In this document: positions 40,334-49,823 of the stretch, piece by piece
Numbering within the stretch: the stretch's first letter is position 1
Layout: each line of letters starts with the position of its first letter
Assembly (NCBI GenBank): GCA_013911745.1
Contig: JACESO010000001.1
Coordinates: 1-64,000 of the forward strand
Direction of reading: 5' to 3'
DNA from: Sphingobium sp.
GTDB taxonomy: Bacteria; Pseudomonadota; Alphaproteobacteria; Sphingomonadales; Sphingomonadaceae
Length of the DNA stretch: 64,000 nt
Translations under genes and position numbers: made by a program
The notes under the pieces: generated by a model
The model's input: only the letters and a program-made list of their open reading frames with translations
What the model was told of the DNA's origin: nothing
The model's database searches: none

Positions 40334-41410
40334 TTGGCGAAACCAACGACGCCGCGTCCGACGCGCGCAAAGGCACAGGCGGCTGCACCCGCCGCCAGCG
40401 CGGACCATAACCGGCCTCGCCCCGAGACACCGTCCGACTATAAGGCCAGCAAGGAAGAGCTGCTGGAATTCTATCGGCAGATGGTCCTGATCCGCCGCTT
40501 CGAGGAAAAGGCGGGCCAGCTTTACGGTCTGGGCCTGATCGGCGGCTTCTGTCACCTCTATATCGGTCAGGAAGCGGTTGCGGTCGGCATCCAGTCGGCT
40601 CTGAAGCCCGGCAAGGACAGCGTTATCACCGGCTATCGCGATCATGGCCATATGCTCGCCTACGGCATCGATCCCAAGGTCATCATGGCTGAATTGACCG
40701 GCCGCGAAGCGGGCATTTCGCGCGGCAAGGGCGGTTCGATGCACATGTTCAGCGTCGAACATAAATTCTACGGCGGGCACGGCATCGTCGGCGCGCAGGT
40801 GTCGCTCGGCGCGGGCCTAGGTTTTGCGCACAAATATAACGAGGATGGCGGCGTATGCGTCGCCTATTTCGGTGACGGCGCGGCCAACCAGGGCCAGGTC
40901 TACGAGAGCTTCAACATGGCGGAACTGTGGAAGCTGCCGATCATCTTCGTGATCGAAAACAACCAATATGCCATGGGCACCAGCGTCAACCGCGCCTCGT
41001 CGGAGGACCAGCTCTATCGCCGGGGCGAGAGCTTCCGCATTCCTGGGCTTCAGGTCGACGGCATGGACGTGCTCGCTGTGCGCGGCGCGACCGAGGAGGC
41101 CCTGAAATGGGTTCAGGACGGCAACGGCCCCATCCTGCTGGAAATGAAGACCTACCGCTATCGCGGCCATTCCATGTCGGATCCGGCCAAATATCGCTCG
41201 CGTGAGGAAGTGCAGACCATGCGCGAAAAATCCGACCCGATCGAAGGCGCGAAGAAATATCTGGCTGACGCCGGCGTCAGCGAGGACGAGATCAAGCAGA
41301 TCGATCAGGACATCCGCAAGATCGTGGCCGAAGCCGCGGATTTCGCCGAAACCTCGCCCGAACCGGAAGCGCATGAACTCTATACCGACGTGCTGGTGGA
41401 GCAATATTGA
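40334..41410 (+). CDS. pdhA: Pyruvate dehydrogenase E1 component, alpha subunit
   Basis: 358-residue thiamine diphosphate enzyme subunit. The N-terminus is a low-complexity Ala/Pro linker ([14 protein letters not shown]). The core has the [28 protein letters not shown] stretch and the TPP/Mg motif [51 protein letters not shown] is the phosphorylation-loop equivalent. The start is a TTG at 40334, seven bases after AAGGAT; the preceding codons are non-homologous. It overlaps pdhB by one base. Confidence 0.94.
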   Translation: MAKPTTPRPTRAKAQAAAPAASADHNRPRPETPSDYKASKEELLEFYRQMVLIRRFEEKAGQLYGLGLIGGFCHLYIGQEAVAVGIQSALKPGKDSVITGYRDHGHMLAYGIDPKVIMAELTGREAGISRGKGGSMHMFSVEHKFYGGHGIVGAQVSLGAGLGFAHKYNEDGGVCVAYFGDGAANQGQVYESFNMAELWKLPIIFVIENNQYAMGTSVNRASSEDQLYRRGESFRIPGLQVDGMDVLAVRGATEEALKWVQDGNGPILLEMKTYRYRGHSMSDPAKYRSREEVQTMREKSDPIEGAKKYLADAGVSEDEIKQIDQDIRKIVAEAADFAETSPEPEAHELYTDVLVEQY

Positions 41411-42795
41411 TGGGTATCGCAATCAAGATGCCGGCGCTCTCGCCGACGATGGAAGAAGGCACGCTGGCCAAGTGGCTGGTGAAGGAAGGCGATGAGGTGA
41501 AGTCCGGCGACATCCTGGCCGAGATCGAGACCGACAAGGCGACGATGGAATTCGAAGCCGTGGACGAAGGCAAGATCGGCAAGATCATGATCGCCGAAGG
41601 CACCGAGGGCGTGAAGGTCGGCACCGTCATCGCCGAAATGGCGGGCGAGGGCGGCGAGGCTGCCGCGCCCGCACCCAAGGCCGAGGAAAGCGCGCCTCCG
41701 GTTGCGCCGGAAGCCGCGCCCGACGCGCCAAAGAAGGCGGAAAGCGGCACGTCGAAGCTGGCCGCCGAGACCAAGGCGTCGGTCAAGGATCCCGCCATTC
41801 CCGAAGGCACCGCCTATGTGAAGACGACCGTGCGCGAAGCATTGCGCGACGCGATGGCGGAAGAAATGCGCAAGGATCCGCGCGTCTTCGTGATGGGTGA
41901 GGAAGTGGCGGAATACCAGGGCGCGTACAAGGTGACGCAGGGCCTGCTGGACGAATTCGGGCCCAAGCGCGTCATCGACACGCCGATCACCGAATATGGC
42001 TTTGCCGGCGTCGGCACGGGCGCGGCGATGGGCGGCCTGCGCCCGATCATCGAGTTCATGACGTTCAACTTCGCCATGCAGGCGATCGACCACATCATCA
42101 ACTCGGCCGCCAAGACCAACTATATGTCCGGCGGCCAGATGCGCTGCCCGATCGTGTTCCGCGGCCCCAACGGCGCAGCGAGCCGCGTTGCGGCCCAGCA
42201 TTCGCAGAATTACGGTCCCTGGTATGCCTCCGTGCCCGGCCTGATCGTCATCGCGCCTTATGACTCGGCCGATGCCAAGGGGCTGCTCAAGGCCGCGATC
42301 CGGTCGGAAGACCCGGTCGTGTTCCTGGAAAATGAGCTGGTCTACGGCCGCAGCTTCGACGTGCCGCAGCTGGACGACTATGTCCTGCCCATCGGCAAGG
42401 CGCGGATCGTGCGCGAAGGCAAGGACGTGACGCTGGTCAGCTATTCGATCGGCGTGGGCGTGGCGCTGGAAGCCGCCGAGGCGCTGGCGGGCGAGGGCAT
42501 CGACGCGGAGGTCATCGACCTGCGCACGCTGCGTCCGCTCGACACCGACACGGTATTGGACAGCCTCAAGAAGACCAATCGCATCGTGGTGGTGGAAGAA
42601 GGCTGGCCGACCTGCTCGATCGCGTCGGAGATCGCCGCCGTGGTCATGGAAAAGGGCTTTGACGATCTCGACGCCCCGGTGCTGCGCGTCACCAATGAGG
42701 ACGTACCGCTCCCCTATGCCGCGAACCTCGAAAAGGCCGCGCTGATCGACGCCACCCGCGTCGTCCAGGCGGCGAAGAAGGTCTGCTATAAGTAA
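41410..42795 (+). CDS. pdhB: Pyruvate dehydrogenase E1 beta with N-terminal lipoyl domain
   Basis: 461-residue subunit in which a lipoyl domain (residues 1-80, lipoyl Lys K43 in [10 protein letters not shown]) is joined by an Ala/Pro-rich linker (about 85-125) to a transketolase-like E1 beta body. The body includes [23 protein letters not shown] and [24 protein letters not shown]. The fusion is known in alphaproteobacterial PDH and in the E2-like swinging-arm role. The start overlaps the pdhA stop (TGATG). A strong hairpin follows the stop. Confidence 0.95.
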   Translation: MGIAIKMPALSPTMEEGTLAKWLVKEGDEVKSGDILAEIETDKATMEFEAVDEGKIGKIMIAEGTEGVKVGTVIAEMAGEGGEAAAPAPKAEESAPPVAPEAAPDAPKKAESGTSKLAAETKASVKDPAIPEGTAYVKTTVREALRDAMAEEMRKDPRVFVMGEEVAEYQGAYKVTQGLLDEFGPKRVIDTPITEYGFAGVGTGAAMGGLRPIIEFMTFNFAMQAIDHIINSAAKTNYMSGGQMRCPIVFRGPNGAASRVAAQHSQNYGPWYASVPGLIVIAPYDSADAKGLLKAAIRSEDPVVFLENELVYGRSFDVPQLDDYVLPIGKARIVREGKDVTLVSYSIGVGVALEAAEALAGEGIDAEVIDLRTLRPLDTDTVLDSLKKTNRIVVVEEGWPTCSIASEIAAVVMEKGFDDLDAPVLRVTNEDVPLPYAANLEKAALIDATRVVQAAKKVCYK

Positions 42796-42802
42796 GCCAG
42801 GA

Positions 42803-42830
42803 GCCGGGCGGCCTTACGCGGCCGCCCGGC
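42803..42830. terminator. Hairpin after pdhB
   Basis: Perfect 11-base arms (GCCGGGCGGCC/GGCCGCCCGGC) with a six-base TTACGC loop, starting eight bases after the pdhB stop. No U run follows. It separates the convergent pdhB and tadG-like genes. Confidence 0.6.
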
Positions 42831-42840
42831 GTCCATATCC

Positions 42841-44193
42841 TTATCGAGTCAGGCGTGCAGTCGACACGGCTTTCTGGAACAGCGCCGCGAGCGATGCGGA
42901 GATGTCGTCGCCCGTCGTCACCTTGTAGAAAAGATTGGGCGATGCGCAGCTTGCCAGCGCCGGGCTGATCTTGTCAGGCGCAGCGAGATACGGATTGCGC
43001 ACGTTGCTGATCGACCAACTGTCGTTCGCCGCCTCGTAGAGATATTCGGTGTAGAGCACCGCGATGCGTATGCCGCGATTCTTGATGTCCGTGCATTGCG
43101 AGGTCGGGATCGGCCCGAGCTTGCGGCCGCTCGCATTCTCGTCGCGCATGCCGTCGGTGATGAGGAACAGGATCGCCTGCGGCGTGTCGCCCGCCCGGTT
43201 CGACCCGGTGCCCGGTATCAGCGGCATGTTGGCGAGCGCACCGGTGAAGGCGGCGGTGAAATTGGTGTGCTGGTCATTGTCGTTGATGCCGCACACCGCC
43301 TGATTGTTGCGGCAGACCGTCAGAAGCTGGAGGTTCGCGGCGCTGCTCTTGGCGGTGGTCGGGCTGACCGGCGTTGTGAGGACCGGCTTGTAGGACACGT
43401 CGAAGTTCGACATGGCGAACCGATAGCTCGCCTTATTCTCTGCTGCGGTCGAAATCGCCACATCTGTCAGGTCGGCGACGGCTTCCTGCACTAGATCCAT
43501 GCGCAGTTTGAGCTTCAGGTCGGTCTTGGCGATGTAATAATTGTCGACATAGGCGCCGTTCACCTTCTTCGTCCCGCCCGGGTCCGACGAAGTCGTGCTG
43601 GTCTGGTGGCAGGCGAAGGCGCAACCCGCGCCGCCGCCCTGCGACTTTGTCGCGTTGATCATCGCGGCGATTCCGGCCGTGGTGGCGGGAATGGCCATGG
43701 AGGGCGAACTGTCCACCAGCAGATAAAAGTCGATATTGGGCGCGTCGGCGGCCCGCGACGAGGATGTTCCGCCGATCGGAATGGATTGCATGCCCAATAT
43801 ACCACCGAAATAATTCTTCGATGTCGCGGTATAGGTGACGGTGGCCTGACGGCTGATACTGGCGCTGACGTTGTCAGTGACCGTGACCGTCAGCTGGGTA
43901 TTGGGATCGAAGACCAGTCCGTTAAGGGACGACGCCTGCCCCTTGAACAGGTTGATAGCCTGCTGGCGCGCGGTGCTGGCGTTCACGCGCATCATCGGCT
44001 TCGTCACCGCCGACAGCGCGGCGGCGTCCGCGATCGCATTCATCTTGCTTTGCAGGCGTGCGGCCTGCGAATAGTCGATGACCATGCCGGTCCCCATCAC
44101 CATCGGCCCGAGCGCAATGGCGAAGATCATCAGCGCATTGCCGCGCTGGCTCTGGCGGAGGCCGCGAAAGCGGGACAGGGACGGGAAGGGCAT
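42841..44193 (-). CDS. TadG-family protein with VWA domain
   Basis: 450-residue protein of the Tad (tight adherence/Flp pilus) system group. A prepilin-like hydrophobic N-terminus (GNALMIFAIALGPMVMGTGMVIDYSQAARLQSKMNAIADAAALSA) is followed by a VWA domain with the MIDAS start DSSPSM (about residue 163). The DGMRDENA stretch and several Cys follow. It is the last of three same-strand Tad-type genes; no tadA, cpaE, rcpA or flp gene is present in the window. Confidence 0.85.
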   Translation of the reverse strand: MPFPSLSRFRGLRQSQRGNALMIFAIALGPMVMGTGMVIDYSQAARLQSKMNAIADAAALSAVTKPMMRVNASTARQQAINLFKGQASSLNGLVFDPNTQLTVTVTDNVSASISRQATVTYTATSKNYFGGILGMQSIPIGGTSSSRAADAPNIDFYLLVDSSPSMAIPATTAGIAAMINATKSQGGGAGCAFACHQTSTTSSDPGGTKKVNGAYVDNYYIAKTDLKLKLRMDLVQEAVADLTDVAISTAAENKASYRFAMSNFDVSYKPVLTTPVSPTTAKSSAANLQLLTVCRNNQAVCGINDNDQHTNFTAAFTGALANMPLIPGTGSNRAGDTPQAILFLITDGMRDENASGRKLGPIPTSQCTDIKNRGIRIAVLYTEYLYEAANDSWSISNVRNPYLAAPDKISPALASCASPNLFYKVTTGDDISASLAALFQKAVSTARLTR

Positions 44194-44209
44194 TGGCTGT
44201 GTCCTGAAC

Positions 44210-44743
44210 CTACTGAAGATTGACGCTGTCTGACAGGCGCGGATACATGTAGATCTTGTCGGTCATGGTGATGGTCGGCACCATCGCTAGGCCAACCGAG
44301 GGCGTGTAGGGGTAGCTACTCTCCGCCAAGATCACGTAACTGTCATTCTGCGCGACGCCTGTTGGCAGAGTGACCGAGGCCCCGATGGTGCGCGCAGTGC
44401 CGTTTTGCGCACGGCTCCACGACACGGTCGCGGCTCCAGCGGCACTGACGTAGATTTGCGAGACGACGAAGGTGCCGGGCGCGGCGCTGTATGGTGCCAT
44501 GATCTGATCCGAGGATCGAAGAATCGAGTCCGCCTCGGATGAACTGATCGACGTATATTGGGTCGTGAGATCTGCGATGGCCCGGGTGGCAATGCCCAGC
44601 TTCCGCTTTGCCCCGACTGCATCCGTCACCTGAAAAGTGCCCAGGAACATGAGGACGAGGATGGGCGCGGTCAGCGCGAATTCGACGGCGGCCATGCCCG
44701 CTCGGTTACGGCGGATCGCTTCGATGATGTGAGGCCGGGTCAC
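44210..44743 (-). CDS. TadE-like pseudopilin
   Basis: 177-residue protein with a TadE/TadF-type N-terminus (RNRAGMAAVEFALTAPILVLMFLGTFQVTDAVGAKRKLGIATRAIADLTTQYT): polar lead, prepilin-like E at position 5 of the hydrophobic segment, and a heptad-like C-terminal helix. The rest is a beta-rich extracellular domain. Likely part of a minor pilin trio. Its stop is 16 bases from the tadG-like gene and its start overlaps the next gene by four bases. Confidence 0.78.
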   Translation of the reverse strand: MTRPHIIEAIRRNRAGMAAVEFALTAPILVLMFLGTFQVTDAVGAKRKLGIATRAIADLTTQYTSISSSEADSILRSSDQIMAPYSAAPGTFVVSQIYVSAAGAATVSWSRAQNGTARTIGASVTLPTGVAQNDSYVILAESSYPYTPSVGLAMVPTITMTDKIYMYPRLSDSVNLQ

Positions 44744-45291
44744 GTCGAAGTCGTTTCGTTCTTGAAGATCAGTGTCGCGATCATCAGCCGCTTGCCGTTG
44801 GGCTGGTTGGCGACGGTGAAATTGAGCGGTCCTGCCGCGCTGGAGGCCAGATACATGATCCGCAGCCGCACGACCTCCCCATCGTCGCCCGGATCATAGG
44901 ACCAGCTGTTGCTTGGCACCCCGTTGTTATAGGTGATCGTCGGAGTGGACGTGTCGGCTGCCGCCATGGTCGGGAAGGCCGCGATATCGACCATAACGTC
45001 GCTGCATTTCACGAAACTGGGCAGTTTGCCGCATACGACCGTTTTGAACTGGGCCTGCGTCGTATTGCCGGCGCGGTTCTGGCCGGTCATGACAAGCCGT
45101 GCGCTCTTTTCCGTTGCGGTTTCGAGCGTCTGCTGCGTGAACAGGGTGATGGAGACCTGGACAATGGCCAGCACGATGGCAATGAGGGGGATGACGATGA
45201 AGCCGAATTCCACCAGCGCGGCGCCGCGGTGGTCGGACTTCAAGCCTGCGAGGCTGGGCTTTGCCAATTCATGATGCGCACGTTGCTTCAT
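44740..45291 (-). CDS. TadE-family pseudopilin
   Basis: 183-residue protein with the TadE signature DHRGAALVEFGFIVIPLIAIVLAIVQVSITLFTQQTLETATEKSARLVMTGQ in its first 75 residues. A pair of Cys (C86 region CGKLPSFVKC) is seen. First of the three-gene run, with ATGA-type overlap to the second. It is likely translationally coupled with it. Confidence 0.8.
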   Translation of the reverse strand: MKQRAHHELAKPSLAGLKSDHRGAALVEFGFIVIPLIAIVLAIVQVSITLFTQQTLETATEKSARLVMTGQNRAGNTTQAQFKTVVCGKLPSFVKCSDVMVDIAAFPTMAAADTSTPTITYNNGVPSNSWSYDPGDDGEVVRLRIMYLASSAAGPLNFTVANQPNGKRLMIATLIFKNETTST

Positions 45292-45395
45292 CGTCTATCT
45301 GATCTTATGCCCAACCCTCGCCCGGTCAGACTGGGCCCCTTGGCTGAATACACCAAAGGTAGTTACCAATTTCTTTAGAGCTGCCGCCTCTGCCC

Positions 45396-46016
45396 TTGCT
45401 GCTGTGCGCCCATGCGGCGGACAGCGATCGCGCACGCGCGATATGGGCGTTCGACGCCCGGCTGGCGCAGGTCGCGCGCACCACCAGTGAGCCAACGATC
45501 GGGCGGATGCGCCTGGCCTGGTGGACCGAGGTGATCGAAGATGCCGCCGGGAGGAAGGGGCGTGGTGAGCCGGTGGTGGATGCGTTGCGCGCGGCGGGCG
45601 CTATCGGCGCGCCCGGCCTTGTCGCGCTGATCGACGGCTGGGACGTGCTTGTCGCTGAAGCGGACATCGACCGAGAAGCGCTGCGGGACTATGCGGTCGG
45701 GCGCGGCGGCGGCCTGTTCCGGGCACTGGCGGATGCGGGGGAAGCGCCAGACTGGCTGATCGACGCCGGGCAGGTCTGGGCCTTGTGGGACTTGGCGGGG
45801 CATGTGGGGGACGCGGCGCTTGCCGATGCGGCGCTGGCGCTCGCCCGCGACTTGCTGCCGGGGATGGAACGAGTTCGCTGGCCGGGAGCATGGAAGCCGC
45901 TGCGCATCGCCTTCACCCTCGCGCGGCAGGATGCACTGGCGGGGCGGGGCGCGCAGCGCGGGATGCCGCGATCGCTGGCGCTGCGGCTGCTGCGGATCGC
46001 GCTTGTCGGCCGCTAG
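45396..46016 (+). CDS. Short squalene/phytoene synthase-family-like protein
   Basis: 206-residue reading frame related to the trans-isoprenyl synthase (squalene/phytoene) family: RARAIWAFDARLAQVARTTSEPTIGRMRLAWWTEVIED, followed by PLRIAFTLARQDALAG. It is about 70-80 residues shorter than the full enzymes, and the Asp-rich DxxxD motifs expected of an active synthase are not evident, so it is probably a non-catalytic or accessory homologue (COQ6-/NDUFAF6-like). No good start is visible: TTG at 45396 is the best, and the frame is open to a stop at 45360. Confidence 0.55.
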   Translation: MLLCAHAADSDRARAIWAFDARLAQVARTTSEPTIGRMRLAWWTEVIEDAAGRKGRGEPVVDALRAAGAIGAPGLVALIDGWDVLVAEADIDREALRDYAVGRGGGLFRALADAGEAPDWLIDAGQVWALWDLAGHVGDAALADAALALARDLLPGMERVRWPGAWKPLRIAFTLARQDALAGRGAQRGMPRSLALRLLRIALVGR

Positions 46017-46057
46017 GGTGTCGGGATAGGCTGCCCCCGAAACAGGGGACAGGCGGC

Positions 46058-46522
46058 ATGGGACGGATATTGGCGGGTGGCATGGCGGCGCTGCTGCTGG
46101 TCGCGGGCGGCTTGTTCTGGTGGCAGGGGCGGGCGGATCGCGCGCCGCTGCCGCAACTCGCCTCAGCCGCTCCGCCCCCACCGGCCATTGAGGGCCTGCC
46201 CGAAGGCGATCCCGACGCTGTGGGCGAAGCCCCGCCCATGCCCGGCGAAGCCAGCCCCCAGACCCGCGAGCAGAAACGTTTCGCCCGTTATGACCGGAAC
46301 CGCGATGGCGTGATCACCCGTGTCGAAATGCTCGGCACGCGGACAAGGGCCTTCAAGGCGCTGGACAAGGACGGCGACAACCTTCTGTCCTTCGAGGAAT
46401 GGGCCGTGGCGACGGCGGACAGGTTCGGTGCGGCGGACGCGGACAAGGATGGGAAACTAACCCCTGCGGAATTCGCCGCCACCGCGCCCAAACGGCCGGC
46501 CAAGCAAAGGTGCCGGTGCTGA
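46058..46522 (+). CDS. Secreted or anchored EF-hand protein
   Basis: 154-residue protein with an N-terminal membrane/signal segment (ILAGGMAALLLVAGGLFWW) and a Pro-rich linker. Three EF-hand calcium loops are seen: DRNRDGVITRVE, DKDGDNLLSFEE and DADKDGKLTPAE. Likely a periplasmic calcium-binding protein of unknown role. The start at 46058 is the first ATG giving the signal segment. It is 16 bases from, and convergent with, trmFO. Confidence 0.8.
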   Translation: MGRILAGGMAALLLVAGGLFWWQGRADRAPLPQLASAAPPPPAIEGLPEGDPDAVGEAPPMPGEASPQTREQKRFARYDRNRDGVITRVEMLGTRTRAFKALDKDGDNLLSFEEWAVATADRFGAADADKDGKLTPAEFAATAPKRPAKQRCRC

Positions 46523-46538
46523 CAGAGCAGCCTTGCGC

Positions 46539-47876
46539 TTACGCCACCGCACCCATCCATTCGCCGAACGAGGCGCGGGCGCGGGCGGTATAGGCTTCCT
46601 TCCGGCTCTTCTTCTTGACGTCCGCCAGCGGCGGAAAGAGGCCGAAATTGACGTTCATCGGCTGATAGTCGGCGGTTTCCACATTGCCTGTCACATGGCC
46701 GAGCAGCGCGCCCAATGCCGTGTCTGGCGGCGGCGGCGTCAGCGACCGGCCCGCTATCTCGGCCGCAGCGAAGCGTCCCGCCAGCAGCCCGATGGCGGCG
46801 CTCTCCACATAGCCCTCGCATCCCGTCATCTGCCCTGCAAAGCGGATATGCGGCGCGGATTTCAGGCGCAGCGTCGGGTCGAGCAGCTTGGGGCTCTGGA
46901 TGAAGGTGTTGCGGTGGAGGCCGCCCAGCCGGGCGAACTCCGCCTTCTCAAGCCCGGGGATGGTGCGGAATAGCTCCACTTGCGCGCCATGCTTCAGTTT
47001 TGTCTGGAAGCCGACCATGTTCCACAACGTGCCGCTGGCATTGTCCTGCCGCAACTGCACCACGGCATAGGGCCAGCGACCGGTGCGCGGATCGTCCAGA
47101 CCCATGGGCTTCATGGGGCCATGGCGCAGCGTTTCCGGCCCGCGCGAGGCCATCACCTCGATCGGCATGCAGCCCTCGAAATAGGGGGTGTTGGCCTCCC
47201 ATTCCTTGAATTCGGTCTTCTCGCCGTCCAGCAGCCCTTGGACGAACTCCTGATACTGGTCCTTCGTCATCGGGCAGTTGATATAATCCTTGCCCTCGCC
47301 GCCGCCGGGACCGACTTTGTCCCAGCGGTTCGCCATCCAGCATTTGTCCATGTCGATGCTGTCGAAATGGACGACCGGCGCGATCGCGTCGAAAAAGGCG
47401 AGATGCTCCATGCCCGCCGCCCGGCCGACGCTTTCCGCCAGTGCCGGCGCGGTCAGCGGCCCGGTGGCGACGATGGTCATGCCTTGCGTTGGCAACGTGT
47501 CGATCCGCTCCCGCACGATCTCCACATTGGGATGCTCCGACAGCGCGCGGGTGACGCCGTCGGAAAAGACATGGCGGTCGACCGCCAGCGCGGAGCCGGC
47601 GGGCACCTTGGCCGGCTCGGCCTGGGCCATGATGAGCGAGCCCAGCCGCCGCATCTCCTGATGCAGCAGCCCAACGGCATTCTTGTCCGCGTCATCGGAT
47701 CGGAAGCTGTTGGAGCAGACCAGTTCGGCAAGCCCATCTGTCTGGTGCGCAGGCGTCATGTCTCCGCTGCCGCGCATTTCCGAGAGGCGCACCTTGATGC
47801 CGGCCTGAGCCAACTGCCACGCAGCCTCCGACCCGGCGAGCCCGCCGCCGATGATGTGAACCTGATGATTGGACAT
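46539..47876 (-). CDS. trmFO: tRNA (uracil-54-C5)-methyltransferase, folate-dependent
   Basis: 445-residue FAD enzyme that methylates U54 of tRNA using methylenetetrahydrofolate, in place of TrmA. The N-terminal Rossmann loop is [21 protein letters not shown]. Diagnostic motifs are [12 protein letters not shown] (with Cys) and [12 protein letters not shown]. The ATG at 47876 gives the standard N-terminus; codons upstream are open to 47987 but not homologous. It is divergent from the DUF2945 gene. Confidence 0.93.
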   Translation of the reverse strand: MSNHQVHIIGGGLAGSEAAWQLAQAGIKVRLSEMRGSGDMTPAHQTDGLAELVCSNSFRSDDADKNAVGLLHQEMRRLGSLIMAQAEPAKVPAGSALAVDRHVFSDGVTRALSEHPNVEIVRERIDTLPTQGMTIVATGPLTAPALAESVGRAAGMEHLAFFDAIAPVVHFDSIDMDKCWMANRWDKVGPGGGEGKDYINCPMTKDQYQEFVQGLLDGEKTEFKEWEANTPYFEGCMPIEVMASRGPETLRHGPMKPMGLDDPRTGRWPYAVVQLRQDNASGTLWNMVGFQTKLKHGAQVELFRTIPGLEKAEFARLGGLHRNTFIQSPKLLDPTLRLKSAPHIRFAGQMTGCEGYVESAAIGLLAGRFAAAEIAGRSLTPPPPDTALGALLGHVTGNVETADYQPMNVNFGLFPPLADVKKKSRKEAYTARARASFGEWMGAVA

Positions 47877-48012
47877 TGTTCGCTTAACTTCGCACTTTTC
47901 CCGCAGAATCGGCAATTTCCGTTCGCCGGTAGGATATATTGCTGCGTGATGCGAGCAGTATAGCGGCGCGCGGACCTTGTTGGACACCCTGCATGGGCTT
48001 TGGTGCAGTCAC

Positions 48013-48038
48013 GGAACTTCGGCCCATGCCATCCGGTT
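48013..48038 (+). promoter_or_regulatory. EcfG-like promoter for the DUF2945 gene
   Basis: GGAAC, 17 bases, GGTT; consensus -10 is CGTT, so one mismatch. The -10 lies 32 bases before the DUF2945 start codon. A TTGCC-GTCA-GGCAA hairpin (48041-48054) follows. Confidence 0.4.
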
Positions 48039-48070
48039 GCTTGCCGTCAGGCAACGCAAGGAGAGTGACG

Positions 48071-48283
48071 ATGGCGAAGCAGTTGAAGAAGGGCGACAAG
48101 GTCGAGTGGGACACGAGCCAAGGCAAGACCAAGGGCACGGTGGAGAAGAAGCAGACCAGCACCACCCACATCAAGGGGCACAAGGTCGCCGCGACCAAGG
48201 ATGACCCGCAATATATCGTGAAGAGCGAGAAATCGGGCAAGAAGGCGGCGCACAAGCCTTCGGAATTGAAGAAGGCGAGTTGA
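48071..48283 (+). CDS. DUF2945 (HVA1-type) small basic protein
   Basis: 70-residue protein matching the DUF2945/HVA1 family: KKGDKVEWDTSQGKTKGTVEKKQTSTTHIKGHKVAATKDDPQYIVKSEKSGKKAAHKPSELKK. It is very Lys-rich. The fold is a small SH3-like barrel and the function is unknown; family members often accompany stress genes. AAGGAGA precedes the ATG. Its promoter region fits a general stress promoter with one mismatch. Confidence 0.85.
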   Translation: MAKQLKKGDKVEWDTSQGKTKGTVEKKQTSTTHIKGHKVAATKDDPQYIVKSEKSGKKAAHKPSELKKAS

Positions 48284-48321
48284 CCAGCGGAGGCCGCTCA
48301 GAGATGGTGCGGCCCTTGGTC

Positions 48322-49638
48322 CTATTCGGCGGGAACCACCAGCGCCTCGGGCGGCGTCGCGCTATAATATGCCCCCTCGTCCAATATTCCCTCCCGCTTG
48401 GCGACGATCACGCCGACCAGCACCTGCCCCGCCACATTGACGGCGGTGCGGCCCATGTCCAGAATCGGGTCGATCGCGAGCAGCAGCCCCGCACCCTCCA
48501 GCGGCAGGCCCAGCGTCGATAGCGTTAGCGTCAGCATCACGGTCGCGCCCGTCAGGCCGGCGGTCGCCGCCGACCCCAGCACCGACACGAACACGATCAG
48601 CGCATAGTCGATGGCATGAAGCTGGATGCCATAGAAACCTGCGACGAAGATGGCGGCGAGCGCAGGATAGATGGACGCGCACCCGTCCATCTTGGTCGTC
48701 GAGGCAAGCGGAATGGCGAAGGCGGCATAGCCCTTTTCCACGCCCAGCCGTTCGGTCACGGTTTCGGTGACGGGCAGGGTGCCGACCGACGAGCGCGACA
48801 CGAAGCCAAGCTGGATCGCCGGCCACGCCTTGGCGAAGAAGGCGCCGGGCTTGAGACCGTTGGCCAGCAGCAGCGTCGGATAGACGACCAGCAGGACGAG
48901 CGCGAGGCCGAGATAGATGGCAGCGGTGAAGGTGCCAAGCTGCGCCAGCGCGCCCCAGCCGTAGGTGGCGATGGCAGTGCCGATCAGCGCCGCCGACCCG
49001 ATCGGCGTCAGGCGGATGACCCAGCCGAGCAGCGCCCGCACCACCGCCAGCAGCGAGCGCACGAACGCCAGGAAGGGCTCCGCCCGGTCCCCGACCTTCA
49101 GCGTCGCAAGGCCCACGGCGATGGAGATGACCAGCAGTTGCAGGATGTTGAAGCTGACGCTGGTGCTCGCCGATCCGTCCGTAACCTTGGTACTGGCCGA
49201 CAGCGCCACGCTGTTGCCGGGGACGAGGCCCTTCAGGAAATCGAGCCAGCCGCCGACCGAATCGGGCGCCTTTGCCGCCAAAGCCGCGCTCGACACGCCG
49301 ACACCCGGCTGCACGATGACGCCGATGGTGATGCCGATGGCCACGGCGATCAGCGCGGTGATCGCGAACCAGAGCAGGGTCTGTCCGGCGAGGCGCGCGG
49401 CATTGTCCAGCGCGCGCAGATTGGCGATGGACGCCACGATCGCGGCGAACACCAGCGGCGGCACGATGGCCTTGAGCAAGGAAACGAAGATGGAGCCGAC
49501 CGTCTTGAGCGTCGTCGCCAGCCAGTTGAGATCGCCGTCCGGCCCCGCGCCGATCTGCCGCGCGACAAGGCCGAGCGCCAAGCCCACGACCATGCCGGCC
49601 AGCACTTGGAAACCGAAACTGCGATAGTTGAGGGCCAT
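48322..49638 (-). CDS. Dicarboxylate/amino acid:cation symporter
   Basis: 438-residue transporter of the DAACS (GltP/DctA) family, with about eight membrane helices and two re-entrant loops. Visible family motifs are the SRSSVGTLPVT serine-rich loop (first re-entrant hairpin), the NTxG-like ATTKMDGCASIYPA region, and GLTGATVML and DPILDMGRTAVNVAGQ in the substrate-binding core. The substrate could be dicarboxylates, glutamate or neutral amino acids. Confidence 0.85.
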   Translation of the reverse strand: MALNYRSFGFQVLAGMVVGLALGLVARQIGAGPDGDLNWLATTLKTVGSIFVSLLKAIVPPLVFAAIVASIANLRALDNAARLAGQTLLWFAITALIAVAIGITIGVIVQPGVGVSSAALAAKAPDSVGGWLDFLKGLVPGNSVALSASTKVTDGSASTSVSFNILQLLVISIAVGLATLKVGDRAEPFLAFVRSLLAVVRALLGWVIRLTPIGSAALIGTAIATYGWGALAQLGTFTAAIYLGLALVLLVVYPTLLLANGLKPGAFFAKAWPAIQLGFVSRSSVGTLPVTETVTERLGVEKGYAAFAIPLASTTKMDGCASIYPALAAIFVAGFYGIQLHAIDYALIVFVSVLGSAATAGLTGATVMLTLTLSTLGLPLEGAGLLLAIDPILDMGRTAVNVAGQVLVGVIVAKREGILDEGAYYSATPPEALVVPAE

Positions 49639-49823
49639 GCGTCTTCTTCCTTTGAACGCCCGCTATATCGGATGCGGAACATCCCAATGCGCGCAAGCAA
49701 TTCTTGACGGGTGTATAACATGGATAAGGTGGCCCTCTTTCCATGACGCACGGTCAAACGGATTGGCCGCGCCGATCCGCTATGCCACAGATGTCCCTTC
49801 ATGCCAGCAGGGAGTATGGACGG

